Shown here: one piece after another, positions 22,041 through 33,699 of the stretch
Position numbering within the stretch: the first letter of the stretch is position 1
Layout: each line of letters starts with the position of its first letter
Assembly: GCA_017654935.2 (NCBI GenBank)
Contig: CM065683.1
Coordinates: 1,058,383-1,122,382, forward strand
Reading direction: 5' to 3'
Origin: Phymorhynchus buccinoides
Lineage: Eukaryota; Mollusca; Gastropoda; Neogastropoda; Raphitomidae
Length of the DNA: 64,000 bases
Program-made: the position numbers and the translations under genes
The notes under the pieces: generated by a model
Seen by the model: only the letters and a program-made list of their open reading frames with translations
What the model was told of the DNA's origin: nothing
The model's database searches: none

Positions 22041-22615
22041 CGGAAACATGGAAAGATCATGCAATACAGAAATGGGGAGAGAGGGCAGGAAGGCGGGAGA
22101 GAGAGAAAAGAAACGCCTGGCTACTCGCAGACCGTCAACATGCACGCCATCTGCTCATTCTGAAGCAACATTCTGCTTTGCTCAGGAAAGGGATAGGGTT
22201 AGGATTAGGTTATGGTTATTTTCATGAAACGGAAAGAACGATACGTTGACATTGGAAGGCGAGAACATGAGGTGAATAGCTAAAAATGGTCTAAAACAGC
22301 CGATAGTCAGTCAAATTCAAGGGAAGTAAATCAACTAATGTTGTAAACCATAATCCAGAAATTGATGCCCAGATATATCAGTTTGACATTATAAAAACAG
22401 TCACACTGCCAAAATGTATGCAAAAACCAAAAGAGGATTAATTTAATCTTTAGTTTATCCCCCCCCCCGGGTGTAGGCCTATTTAGCCTACAGACACGCG
22501 AATCATGTTCATATATTGACGGTCTGCGAGTAGCCATGCGTGAAAAGAAAGAGACAGAGACAAAGAGAGAGCAGCTCAGAGTCAGAGAGAGAGGGAGGGA
22601 GACAGAGAGAGGGGA

Positions 22616-22617
<2 letters not shown>
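22041..22617. other. region with inverted repeat, no gene recognised
   Basis: CTGGCTACTCGCAGACCGTCAA (split here as CTGGCTACTCG and CAGACCGTCAA) at about 22118-22139 is matched in inverse at about 22517-22536. Telomere-like GGGTTAGGATTAGG lies at about 22197. The arms may belong to a roughly 420-bp foldback element. Confidence 0.4.

Positions 22618-22692
<75 letters not shown>
22618..22692. repeat. (GA)n microsatellite
   Basis: Pure GA run adjoining the 3' end of the minus-strand LINE. A second GA run lies at that LINE's other end. Confidence 0.97.
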
Positions 22693-22699
22693 GCAGACG

Positions 22700-24664
22700 C
22701 AGACTTTTTATTCTTAAAGGCCATAGCCCCTAAGAAGGGGGTACATATATAACAAACAACATATCCTATTACAAAATTAGGTCAAGTTGCAATCATATCC
22801 TTACGGACTTTAAATGCTTTATATACATACAAAGACAGTTTCTTAACAGTATTTTCATTAGTTGTTGTTAATAGTAAAACTAATCTGAACAAACAAGGAT
22901 ACTTAGAGTATTTCGAAGGGATTAACTGATCTCTAATATTTTGTAAAACTGGACAAGACAAAACAAAATGAATCTCATTTTCCTCACCTTTATAACAAAC
23001 AGGGCAAATAAAGTTACGATCATCAACAGGCCTGTAGCGATTAGAATGTACACAGATATCAGAAATACCAAATCTTAATTTTGTCATATAACATTTCATT
23101 TGCCTGTTTATATTCATCATTAAATAAGTTGGAATGCAATGCAACGAGTTTAGCAATTTGTAGAAGCCAAATCGATTACTAGCCTGCATATGGGAACTCC
23201 ATCTCTGCCAATTAGAATCTATCAATCTTTGCCTAAAGGCACGTATGAACCCATTTACATTCTCTACTCCCTGGTTTTGCCACACAAACCCAAACCCGTT
23301 TTCATACAATGTTGACCTTACATTAGTGACCCAATTGGTCTTTCCCCTATTATCCAATTCTACTAACATACTATACGCTTTATATGGTAATCTATTGGGC
23401 GACATTCTTGTTATTTTGACCCAATAACGAATACATCTAACAACAGATAACAAATAAATAGGAAATCTATTAGTCTCGCCGTAAACTAAATCATTCGGTG
23501 TTCGCATTGTCACTCCAAGGAACTTCTTTAAACCAAATAAATGAATTTTTTCAATGTGGATAGCAGCAGATTCGAGTCCCCATAATTCGGCTCCATATTG
23601 TACTATTGGTTGAATCTGTGAATCGAAAAGCTTTAAGAACAGAGATAAAGATTCATTATTTAACATTCTCAATTTTTTCATAATGCAAAGTAAAGCACGT
23701 TTACCCCTACTAACTAGATCTTTGCAAGCAAAATTGAAACTCAGACGCGTTGAGAAATAAATACCAAGATATTTATATACATACATTAACTACAGGCATA
23801 TCTGATCCATTGTTATTTGTATATCCATCTTTCACGTGCTGCAAGATATCCACCCTTTCTAAATACAATGATATTACTTTTCGCTAAGTTAACCTTCAAC
23901 TTTAATGATGTAGATACTCTAGCTAAATGGTTTAATTGATTCTGTAGCCCTACTACTGTTTCTGCTATTAATGCCACATCATCTGCGAGAAGGAGAACAA
24001 AAATTTCCAGTGCATCGTTACAAAACAGCGCCCCATGCTTCCCATGTTTATTTATTTCTACTGTTAATTCATTAATAAATAAGGAAAAAAGTATAGGACT
24101 ACAAACATCCCCTTGTTTAACTCCTGAGGTACAGTTTATAAAATCTGTTAAAGCTGATCCATTTCTCACTCTTGCTTTTACTGAGGCATACATGCTCATA
24201 ATACAGCGGTACAATTTACCTCTAACTCCATGTTTAAACAAAATAGGCCATAATATGCTTCTGTTGAGAGAGTCAAAGGCTTTCTCAAACTCAAAGTCAA
24301 TGAAGGCAACATATAATTTACGATTCAAACTAAATTGTTTTTGAACAAAAGCCATAAGAGTAAACATGTGATCTATTGTTGAACGATTTCGCCTAAAACC
24401 TGCTTGAAACTCATCAATTATGTTATTTTCTTCTACCCATTGTTGTAATCTTTTATTAATGATGGCACTATATAATTTACTACAAATATTACTTAAAGAG
24501 ATTCCCCTATAATTATTTGGGTTGTTAATGTCACCTTTTTTATACAATGGAAGAATATTCGACTCAGTCCAACAATCCGGGAACACACCTCTATCAAATA
24601 AAGCATTAAAAAATTTAGTTATAAAATCTATTACCAAGTCAGACTTACATGCAAATTTAATCAT
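22700..24664 (-). pseudogene. non-LTR retrotransposon ORF2 pseudogene, 5' truncated
   Basis: Two long frames. 23813-24664 carries RT: LPLYKKGDINNPNNYRGISL, QAGFRRNRSTIDHM, FIDFEFEKAFDSLNR (with an inserted EF pair), GVKQGDVCSPILFSLFINEL and LLLADDVALIAE (catalytic DD). 22782-23786 carries the C-terminus: YLGIYFSTRLSF, QYGAELWGLES, and a zinc-knuckle-like FICPVCYKGEENEIHFVLSC. A frame change or stop lies between 23786 and 23813. N-terminal endonuclease is missing. The GVKQGD and PVCYKGEEN style differs from the other LINEs here. I leave the clade open. Confidence 0.85.
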
Positions 24665-24677
24665 TTCCCCTATGATC

Positions 24678-24818
<141 letters not shown>

Positions 24819-25154
24819 CAGCAAACTGAGCAAGTAAGGATAACGATGTAACGGATTTTTATCTATTAGTACAGTTTACACTCTATCTTCCCAACTGACC
24901 TGGCGAGTGCCCCTCCAACACCTTGTTGGAAAGTCGTTTCTCCATGATGGAAGGCAGATGAGCTCGTTTTTCACCCGTTCAAATCAGTTGCTAGGGACAG
25001 ACGCACAGGCGACCGCCATTGCTCAACTAGGGTTGACAACTCGCTGTAAGAAAAGCTCATTAATTTTAGCGAACGACAACTCTTTTCTCTACAGAGTTAT
25101 CGGAAGTGGTGGCTTTTGTCCATAGGTGAATATTAAGCACAAACTCGTGTTGTG

Positions 25155-26205
25155 CATGGTGGGTTTTTTGTTTGTGGCACAAGCCACAAACCTATAACTC
25201 ACTTTGTCGGTCTGTCGGTCTGTCGGTCGGTCTGTCTGTCTGTCCAAAATTGTCGCACATTTCGCAAAATTGTCGCACATATCTTAAAGGAGAAAAAAAT
25301 ACTTGGACATAAAGTAACATTTCAGTTGTCATATTTACATATCTACAGTCCTTACGTATGGAAAGAATTATATATTGAACAGAGCACATGAATCGTCATT
25401 TTAAAGCGTAGAAAATAATAAACATACGTAATACAGACACTGCAACAGACACGACGAGTATGCAGTGCTTCTTTAGATGAGTATAAGTAGGATAAATAGT
25501 TTTAAATGTTTTCCAAAAGATATAAAAAGTTACGAAATGGTGCAGAGATAACATTCTGGCTGGGCCTGTATTCACGTTGAGATAGCATGAGACTTAGCAT
25601 GATGCTAACTTAGAAGCTCTTCCAATGTCCTATAGGATTTAATAGGACTTTTGGAAGAGCTTCTAAGTTAGCATGATGCTAAGTCTCATGCTATCTCAAT
25701 GTGAATACAGGCCCTGGTTTACAGATTAAAATTATTGAAAAGCCAGGGGAAGCGACTCAGTGTATTTAATGATTGCAGTGGTAAAAATAGACTGCACTTC
25801 AAATCGAGGCTGCTCTTTAAAATGATGTTTCGTTTTCAATTGTCGCACGCCACAAACGATTGCGAATCCGCGCTTGTTCTACATTTCATTTGTCCTCTTT
25901 CCCTTCATTTTGTTTGTTTGTGGCACAAGCCACAAACCTACAACTCACTTTGTCGGTCTGTCGGTCTGTTGGTCGGTCGGTCTGTCCAAAATTGTCGCAC
26001 ATATTGTCGCGTGCCACAAACGATTGCGAATCCGCGCTTGTTTTTGTTTGTGGCACAAGCCACAAACCTATAACTCACTTTGTCGGTCTGTTGGTCGGTC
26101 GGTCGGTCGGTCGGTCGGTCGGTCGGTCCAAAATTGTCGCACATATTGTAAAAGAGAAAGAAAAGCGTGCCACAAACGATTGCGAATCCGCGCTTGATTT
26201 GTAAC
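25155..26205 (+). repeat. three copies of a GTTTGTGGCACAAGCC module
   Basis: Copies start at about 25165, 25915 and 26045: a hairpin GTTTGTGGCACAAGCCACAA, then CTCACTTTGTCGGTC, a variable (GGTC)n or (TGTC)n run, then CCAAAATTGTCGCACATAT. Between and after them GCCACAAACGATTGCGAATC occurs three times (25850, 26011, 26169). It looks like a short dispersed element that has been tandemly duplicated. An inverted-repeat element (25562-25714) and non-repeat DNA separate the first copy from the others. Confidence 0.75.
25562..25714. mobile_element. near-perfect 153-bp foldback (MITE-like) element
   Basis: Ends GGGCCTGTATTCAC and GTGAATACAGGCCC. The arms of about 68 bp are almost fully complementary (GAGATAGCATGAGACTTAGC; ATGATGCTAACTTAGAAGCT), around a short loop TGTCCTATAGGATTTAATAG. 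No coding. Target duplication unclear. Confidence 0.8.
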
Positions 26206-26527
26206 AAGCTGAAGAAGAATAGGTGCAACACAAATATTCGTTCCCACTTTTTCACCTCCCGAGTCGTTGACAGGTGGAACAGGCTACCAGAGAATGTGGT
26301 GACAGCCCCATCACTGCAAGCTTTCAAGAACAGACTAGATACTGTGTGGACAGACAAAATATATGAAATTCGTTAGGAGAGCCTCAATATTACCTGTGAC
26401 GCTAAAATAAAAATAAGAATAAGACAGAGCGAAAATGTTGTGAGCAAAAGTTATGGATCAACATGACCAGATCAAAGGCCCATGGCCTGATCATCGATCT
26501 GCCATCATATCATATCATATCATATCA
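26205..26527 (+). pseudogene. LINE ORF2 C-terminal tail and 3' end
   Basis: The frame reads SHFFTSRVVDRWNRLPENVV, then APSLQAFKNRLDTVW and a stop at about 26376. This matches the F-F-x-x-R-x-x-x-x-W-N-x-L-P end of CR1-like RT proteins. The 3' UTR ends in a (CATAT)n tail at 26505-26527. Everything 5' is missing. It adjoins the last GCCACAAACG module. Confidence 0.75.
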
Positions 26528-26796
26528 AGACGAAGTGGATGGCAAATGACTGATTGCCTGATGTAGTCCTTCACACAAGTCTTCTGATTAGTTGGAAACC
26601 CCCCACGTCGTAAGCGTCATAATCATCAAATTGTTGATGGAGGACGCTATGTGCAAGAAGAATGTATTGCTATTCTGAAGATACCATGCTCTTTTTGCGG
26701 TTTGCTCATTTTGGCTTCACTTAAATTGCATATTGGTTCATTGTTGCATATTTTGACTCTTGTTTCATTTTTTTTCTTGTTCAATTTTTTGCTTTG

Positions 26797-27034
26797 TTTT
26801 ATATCTTCTTTTTCTATTGCCTCAGGGCTGGATGGAAACAAGCCTATGTATTGTGCTTACTCCTATCCCTCTTTGTTTTATATATCCTCTTTTTCTATTG
26901 CCTCAGGGCTAGATGGAAACAAGCCTATGTATTGTGCTTACTCCTATCCCTCTTTGTTTTATATCTTCTTTTTTTCTATTGCCTCAGGGCTGGATGGAAA
27001 CAAGCCTATGTATTGTGCTTACTCCTATCCCTCT
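26797..27034 (+). repeat. 79-bp repeat, 3 copies, each with a 3'-splice-site-like sequence
   Basis: Units contain TTCTTTTTCTATTGCCTCAG followed by GGCTGGATGGAAACAAGCC (GGCTAGATGG in the second). The pyrimidine tract plus CAG resembles an acceptor on the plus strand, but no donor or coding partner was identified. The third unit is cut by a TTAA-bounded element. Confidence 0.85.
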
Positions 27035-27272
27035 TTAACCCTTTCGTCACCAGTCATTTTTCAGCAAAAAAACATTAAACTTAACTTGGTAGAGGAACAA
27101 AATTATCTGCAATATTGGGAATTCCTCTGTGACATGTATAACATTAGGCTTAAACCCCCCAAATCAAGAAAACAGGGTGTTTAAATAACAGGCCCTGATT
27201 TGATGCCTTTTAGTGACATGGGTGTTAAACCATTGTGGTGCATAAATGCGACATTGGCGGTGAAAGAGTTAA
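27035..27272. mobile_element. piggyBac-type MITE candidate
   Basis: Bounded by TTAA on both sides (27035-27038 and 27269-27272). Imperfect terminal inverted repeats CCCTTTCGTCACCAGT and (minus strand) CTCTTTCACCGCCAATGT follow. TTAA targets and CCYTTT-like ends are characteristic of piggyBac elements. No transposase inside. Confidence 0.6.
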
Positions 27273-28069
27273 ACAAAATTCTCCCCCCGGCGGGCTTCCA
27301 CCTCTCATGGTGGGGGGGGGGGGGGCTTACGGAGAGTAGCCCAGTAGCCTCCTAAAGTCCAACCACACGTCCTCGTCGTAGGAGGCGGGCAACGGCTTAG
27401 GCTGGCTTATGTGGTTAGGGCCCTCCCATGGGGATACCGGGGGGTCTTTCAGCAGAAATAGTTCCCCTTCTTCTGGAAGTTCTATGCTAGTAACTTCCCC
27501 TACTCTATCACTCTCCTTGACTCTGCCTTTTCTCTTCTTTTTGCTTTCTGGCGTCTACTTTTTTCTGCCTTATTGGTCCATTCACCTGCATTTTTTTCTA
27601 TAAAACCCTTCCACGTTTTTCCTTTTTACAATTTATGACATGCCAGGTTTTTATTTTTATTGTACACTGGCATCCACGCGTGATACTTGCGCACTTGAGT
27701 GGGCACCTGTTGTCCATTTGCAGTGCGTATTTGCTTATATAGCCTTTTTATGTATTTTAGCTTACTAGTATGTATTTGTTATCCTTTTTTACTGTTTTTA
27801 AAAAAAAACCTGGATCCGATAAATAGAGTAGAGTGGCTCAACGTTTCCAGCACTGTGTGGACTTATGTGCTATAGGGTAAAATGATGGAAGTGTCATGTT
27901 ATGAATTGTACTACATTTTTTGTTTTCAGGTTTTGTACGTTGTTAAGATTCATGGATTTGTTTTGCTATATGTGGTTGAACTTTACGCGGTGACAGTCCT
28001 GAGATAACCATAGCTGTTGACGGGACTATAACAGACTAGCTAACTGACTAACTAAACAAACATTTTTCA
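27273..28069. other. no recognised gene
   Basis: Contains a G run (27311-27324). Next to it on the minus strand is a short frame KPLPASYDEDVWLDFRRLLG (about 27332-27393), possibly part of an unknown mobile element. The rest is AT-rich with no motif. Confidence 0.35.
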
Positions 28070-28518
28070 TTCGTTCGTTCGCTTGCTTTGCCACTTTAGA
28101 CAGGAACTTGAACCATTACACCACACACACACTCTATCACAAACTCACATGCACACTGAATATGCGCGCATGTATGCACCCACATGTTCGTTCGCTTGCT
28201 TTGCCACTTTAGACAGGAACTTGAACCATTACACCACACACACACTCTATCACAAACTCACATGCACACTGAATATGCGCGCATGTATGCACCCACATGT
28301 TTGCTGCTCATTTACGCATGCCAGCATACGTACACGCTCACACATACACTTTTGCATGCCTAATACTCTGTGGCCTGTGTGCTGCCTACACAAAGCCAAC
28401 TCACAGACATACACACAACACAACACACACACAACACAACACACGCTCACACATACACTTTTGCATGCCTAATACTCTGTGGCCTGTGTGCTGCCTACAC
28501 AAAGCCAACTCACAGACA
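28070..28518. repeat. two successive direct duplications (about 115 and 111 bp)
   Basis: The first pair begins TTCGTTCGCTTGCTTTGCCA (about 28073 and 28189). The second begins CACGCTCACACATACACTTT (about 28331 and 28442). Confidence 0.9.
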
Positions 28519-28541
28519 TACACACACATGCACACACACAT

Positions 28542-28626
<85 letters not shown>
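28519..28626. repeat. (CA)n microsatellite
   Basis: CA dinucleotide run with a few ATG interruptions at its left end. Confidence 0.97.
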
Positions 28627-28628
<2 letters not shown>

Positions 28629-28799
28629 GTATTATCCAACTCAGTCTCACAGAAGCCATATGTGATATGATCTTTATTATGTTTGAAAACTGCAAGAGAA
28701 AAAACTCCAACATGCAATAAACTGTATAATACTGCAGAGGCAACACACATGACCTATGACAATAAACTAATACATGAACCATCAAAAACCTTCCACACT

Positions 28800-29529
28800 G
28801 AACACACAACTGGATACCAACAATACAGTATTATACTATCAATGTACCATCCATCATGACTGAAAAGTAATACACCACCAAGAACAAACACTGAACACAC
28901 ATCTGGAGTCCAACAATACTATCCATGTACCATCCATCATGACTGAAAAGTAATACACCAAGAACAAACACACACATCTGGAGTCCAACAATACATCATG
29001 TACTCCATCATGACTGAAAAGTAATACACCAACAAACAATGAACACACATCTGGAGTCCAACAATACTATCCATGTACCATCCATCATGACTGAAAAGTA
29101 ATACACCACCAAGAACAAACACTGAACACACATCTGGAGTCCAACAATACTATCCATGTACCATCCATCATGACTGAAAAGTAATACACCACCAAGAACA
29201 AACAATGAACACACATCTGGAGTCCAACAATACCATCAATGTATCATCCATCATGACTGAAAAGTAATACACCACCAAGAACAAACACTGAACACACATC
29301 TGGAGTCCAACAATACTATCCATGTACCATCCATCATGACTGAAAAGTAATACACCAAGAACAAATACTGAACACACATCTGGAGTCCAACAATACTAAC
29401 AATGTACCATCCATCATGACTGAAAAGTAATACACCACCAAGAACAAATACTGAACACACATCTGGAGTCCAATAATATTAATTACTATCAATGTACCAT
29501 CCATCATGACTGAAAAGTAATACACCACC
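28800..29529. repeat. 83-bp minisatellite, left block
   Basis: Units CATCATGACTGAAAAGTAAT, ACACCACCAAGAACAAACAC, TGAACACACATCTGGAGTCC, AACAATACTATCCATGTACC. Shorter copies lack ACC or AAGAAC pieces. The minus strand has TATTACTTTTCAG in each unit. It continues after the RT fragment. Confidence 0.95.
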
Positions 29530-30156
29530 ATGCTGCTGAGGATGGAGGTCAACCCGCTGATCATCCAATGGGTATTCAGCTTCCTCACTGACAGACGGCA
29601 GAGGGTACGCATTGCCGGTCCCATGGACGTCTGGTCGGATCAGACAGTCACCAACACGGGTGCCCCTCAGGGGTGCGTCATTTCGCCTGCCCTATTTACT
29701 CTCTACATGGCTGACTGCAGGTGTGGGGAGCCCGTAGTCCTACAGATCAAATTCTCCGACGACACCTCCATTGCCGGCATGGTGACGCAGGGGGACGAGA
29801 CAGCCTACAGATCTGCTGTTGCTGACATGGCTGCCTGGAACAAGGAGAACCATCTGCTTCTCAACGTCAGCAAGACAAAGGAAGTCATTATTGACTTCCG
29901 GAAGAACCCTCCTGCTCCTCTTCCTCTGCAGATCAATGGCGACCAGGTTGAGAGTGTCCAGGAATATAAGTACCTGGGTACGTCTCTCGACTCCAAGCTG
30001 GACTGGTCCAGGAACGCTGCTGCCATCCTTAAGAAGGGGCACCAGCGCCTCTACTTCCTTCGGAAGATGAGGTCATTCAACGTCCAGCCCGCCATCCTGA
30101 TGATGTTTTACCAGGCCATGGTGGAGAGCATCCTGTCCTACAACACCCTTTGCTTC
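29530..30156 (+). pseudogene. non-LTR reverse transcriptase fragment inside the 83-bp array
   Basis: An uninterrupted frame of about 209 codons: LIIQWVFSFLTDRRQRVRI, GAPQGCVISPALFTLYMADC, IKFSDDTSIAGMV (F-S-D-D catalytic motif), LLLNVSKTKEVIIDF, VQEYKYLGTSLDSKLDWS, then FYQAMVESILSYNTLCF. The style resembles Rex1/Babar-type LINEs (inference). It lacks N-terminus, endonuclease, RT motifs before the palm, C-terminal tail and 3' UTR. It is GC-richer than its surroundings. The ATG at 29530 is created at the junction. Both flanks are the same minisatellite, so it was inserted into, or captured by, the array. No target duplication or A tail is visible. Confidence 0.85.
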
Positions 30157-30805
30157 AATGTACCATCCATGATGACTGAAAAGTAATACACCACCAAGAA
30201 CAAATACTGAACACACATCTGGAGTCCAACAATACTATCCATGTACCATCCATGATGACTGAAAAGTAATACACCAAGAACAAATACTGAACACACATCT
30301 GGAGTCCAACAATACCATCAATGTATCATCCATCATGACTGAAAAGTAATACACCAAGAACAAACACTGAACACACATCTGGAGTCCAACAATACCATCC
30401 ATGTACCATCCATGTACCATCCATGATGACTGTGAAAAGTTATACATCAAGAACAAACACTGAACACACATCTGGAGTCCAACAATACTAACAATGTACC
30501 ATCCATCATGACTGAAAAGTAATACACCACCAAGAACAAACACTGAACACACATCTGGAGTCCAACAATACCATCCATGTACCATCCATGATGACTGAAA
30601 AGTAATACATCAAGAACAAACAATGAACACACATCTGGAGTCCAACAATACTATCCATGTACCATCCATCATGACTGAAAAGTAATACACCAAGAACAAA
30701 CACTGAACACACATCTGGAGTCCAACAATACTATCCATGTACCATCCATCATGACTGAAAAGTAATACATCAAGAACAAACACTGAACACACATCTGGAG
30801 TCCAA
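30157..30805. repeat. 83-bp minisatellite, right block
   Basis: Same units as the left block, with more copies reading CATGATGACTG rather than CATCATGACTG. It grades into the next repeat family, which shares AACACACAT and TGGAGTCCAA. Confidence 0.95.
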
Positions 30806-32005
30806 GAACAATATCAAACATGGCCGTGGCATGGTATATATGTACTATAACATGATGACTGTGAAAAGCAATACCAACAACAACATTCCATACTAAACAC
30901 ACATTTGATCTGGAGTCCAAGAACACTATCAAACATGGCCGTGGCATGGTATATATGTACTATAACATGATGACTGTGATACTAAACACACATTTGATCT
31001 GGAGTCCAAGAACACTATCAAACATGGCCGTGGCATGGTATATATGTACTATGACATGATGACTGTGATACTAAACACACATCTGAACTGAAGTCCAAGA
31101 ACACTATCAAACATGGCCGTGGCATGGTATATATGTACTATAACATGATGACTGTGATACTAAACACACATCTGAACTGAAGTCCAAGAACACTATCAAA
31201 CATGGCCGTGGCATGGTATATATGTACTATGACATGATGACTGTGATACTAAACACACATCTGAACTGAGTCCAAGAACACTATCAAACATGGCCGTGGC
31301 ATGGTATATATGTACTATAACATGATGACTGTGATACTAAACACACATCTGAACTGAAGTCCAAGAACACTATCAAACATGGCCGTGGCATGGTATATAT
31401 GTACTATAACATGATGACTGTGATACTAAACACACATTTGATCTGGAGTCCAAGAACACTATCAAACATGGCCGTGGCATGGTACATATGTACTATAACA
31501 TGATGACTGTGATACTAAACACACATTTGATCTGGAGTCCAAGAACACTATCAAACATGGCCGTGGCATGGTATATATGTACTATAACATGATGACTGTG
31601 ATACTAAACACACATCTGAACTGAAGTCCAAGAACACTATCAAACATGGCCGTGGCATGGTATATATGTACTATAACATGATGACTGTGATACTAAACAC
31701 ACATTTGATCTGGAGTCCAAGAACACTATCAAACATGGCCGTGGCATGGTATATATGTACTATAACATGATGACTGTGATACTAAACACACATCTGAACT
31801 GAAGTCCAAGAACACTATCAAACATGGCCGTGGCATGGTATATATGTACTATAACATGATGACTGTGATACTAAACACACATCTGATCTGAAGTCCAAAA
31901 ACACTATCAAACATGGCCGTGGCATGGTATATATGTACTATAACATGATGACTGTGATACTAAACACACATTTGATCTGAAGTCCAAGAACACTATCAAA
32001 CATGG
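30806..32005. repeat. about 89-bp minisatellite, about 13 copies
   Basis: Units AACATGGCCGTGGCATGGTA, TATATGTACTATAACATGAT, GACTGTGATACTAAACACAC, ATCTGAACTGAAGTCCAAGA, ACACTATCA. Two variants (TTTGATCTGGAG and TCTGAACTGAAG) alternate. It shares sequence with the 83-bp array to its left and the 63-bp array to its right. Confidence 0.95.
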
Positions 32006-33565
32006 CCGTGGCATGGTATACCATTATCAATGCACCATCCATGATGACTGTGATACTATCAAACATGGCCGTGGCACGGCATACCATTATCAATGCACCA
32101 TCCATGATGACTGTGATACTATCAAACATGGCCATGGCACGGCATACCATTATCAATGCACCATCCATGATGACTGTGATACTATCAAACATGGCCATGG
32201 CACGGCATACCATTATCAATGCACCATCCATGATGACTGTGATACTATCAAACATGGCCATGGCACGGCATACCATTATCAATGCACCATCCATGATGAC
32301 TGTGATACTATCAAACATGGCCATGGCATGGCATACCATTATCAATGCACCATCCATGATGACTGTGATACTATCAAACATGGCCATGGCATGGCATACC
32401 ATTATCAATGCACCATCCATGATGACTGTGATACTATCAAACATGGCCATGGCATGGCATACCATTATCAATGCACCATCCATGATGACTGTGATACTAT
32501 CAAACATGGCCGTGGCACGGCATACCATTATCAATGCACCATCCATGATGACTGTGATACTATCAAACATGGCCGTGGCACGGCATACCATTATCAATGC
32601 ACCATCCATGATGACTGTGATACTATCAAACATGGCCATGGCACGGCATACCATTATCAATGCACCATCCATGATGACTGTGATACTATCAAACATGGCC
32701 ATGGCACGGCATACCATTATCAATGCACCATCCATGATGACTGTGATACTATCAAACATGGCCATGGCACGGCATACCATTATCAATGCACCATCCATGA
32801 TGACTGTGATACTATCAAACATGGCCATGGCACGGCATACCATTATCAATGCACCATCCATGATGACTGTGATACTATCAAACATGGCCATGGCATGGCA
32901 TACCATTATCAATGCACCATCCATGATGACTGTGATACTATCAAACATGGCCATGGCATGGCATACCATTATCAATGCACCATCCATGATGACTGTGATA
33001 CTATCAAACATGGCCATGGCATGGCATACCATTATCAATGCACCATCCATGATGACTGTGATACTATCAAACATGGCCATGGCATGGCATACCATTATCA
33101 ATGCACCATCCATGATGACTGTGATACTATCAAACATGGCCATGGCATGGCATACCATTATCAATGCACCATCCATGATGACTGTGATACTATCAAACAT
33201 GGCCATGGCATGGCATACCATTATCAATGCACCATCCATGATGACTGTGATACTATCAAACATGGCCATGGCATGGCATACCATTATCAATGCACCATCC
33301 ATGATGACTGTGATACTATCAAACATGGCCATGGCATGGCATACCATTATCAATGCACCATCCATGATGACTGTGATACTATCAAACATGGCCATGGCAT
33401 GGCATACCATTATCAATGCACCATCCATGATGACTGTGATACTATCAAACATGGCCATGGCATGAGCATACCATTAATCAATGCACCATCCATGATGACT
33501 GTAGATACTATCAAACATGGCCATGGCATGGCATACCATTATCAATGCACCATCCATGATGACTC
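32006..33565. repeat. 63-bp satellite-like array, about 24 copies
   Basis: Unit CATGGCCATGGCATGGCATA, CCATTATCAATGCACCATCC, ATGATGACTGTGATACTATC, AAA. Copies are nearly identical, in variant blocks (GCCGTGGCACGG, GCCATGGCACGG, GCCATGGCATGG). The length is a multiple of three with no stops, so frames of about 490-540 codons are open on both strands. These are not evidence of a gene. Confidence 0.96.
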
Positions 33566-33699
33566 TGAAAAGTTGATTGGACAAATTGAAGAACAGTACA
33601 ACTTTGCAAAGCGTAGGTGGTTTTCACACAATCATAATTATTAGCTAGAATGCAGCAAGAACAACAACAAGTGACAACAGCAACAATAACAACAACAAG

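Noticed and set aside
31938..33644. About 500-codon open frames on both strands
   Set aside because: 63-bp repeat, multiple of three and stop-free; both strands equally open, so no coding evidence.
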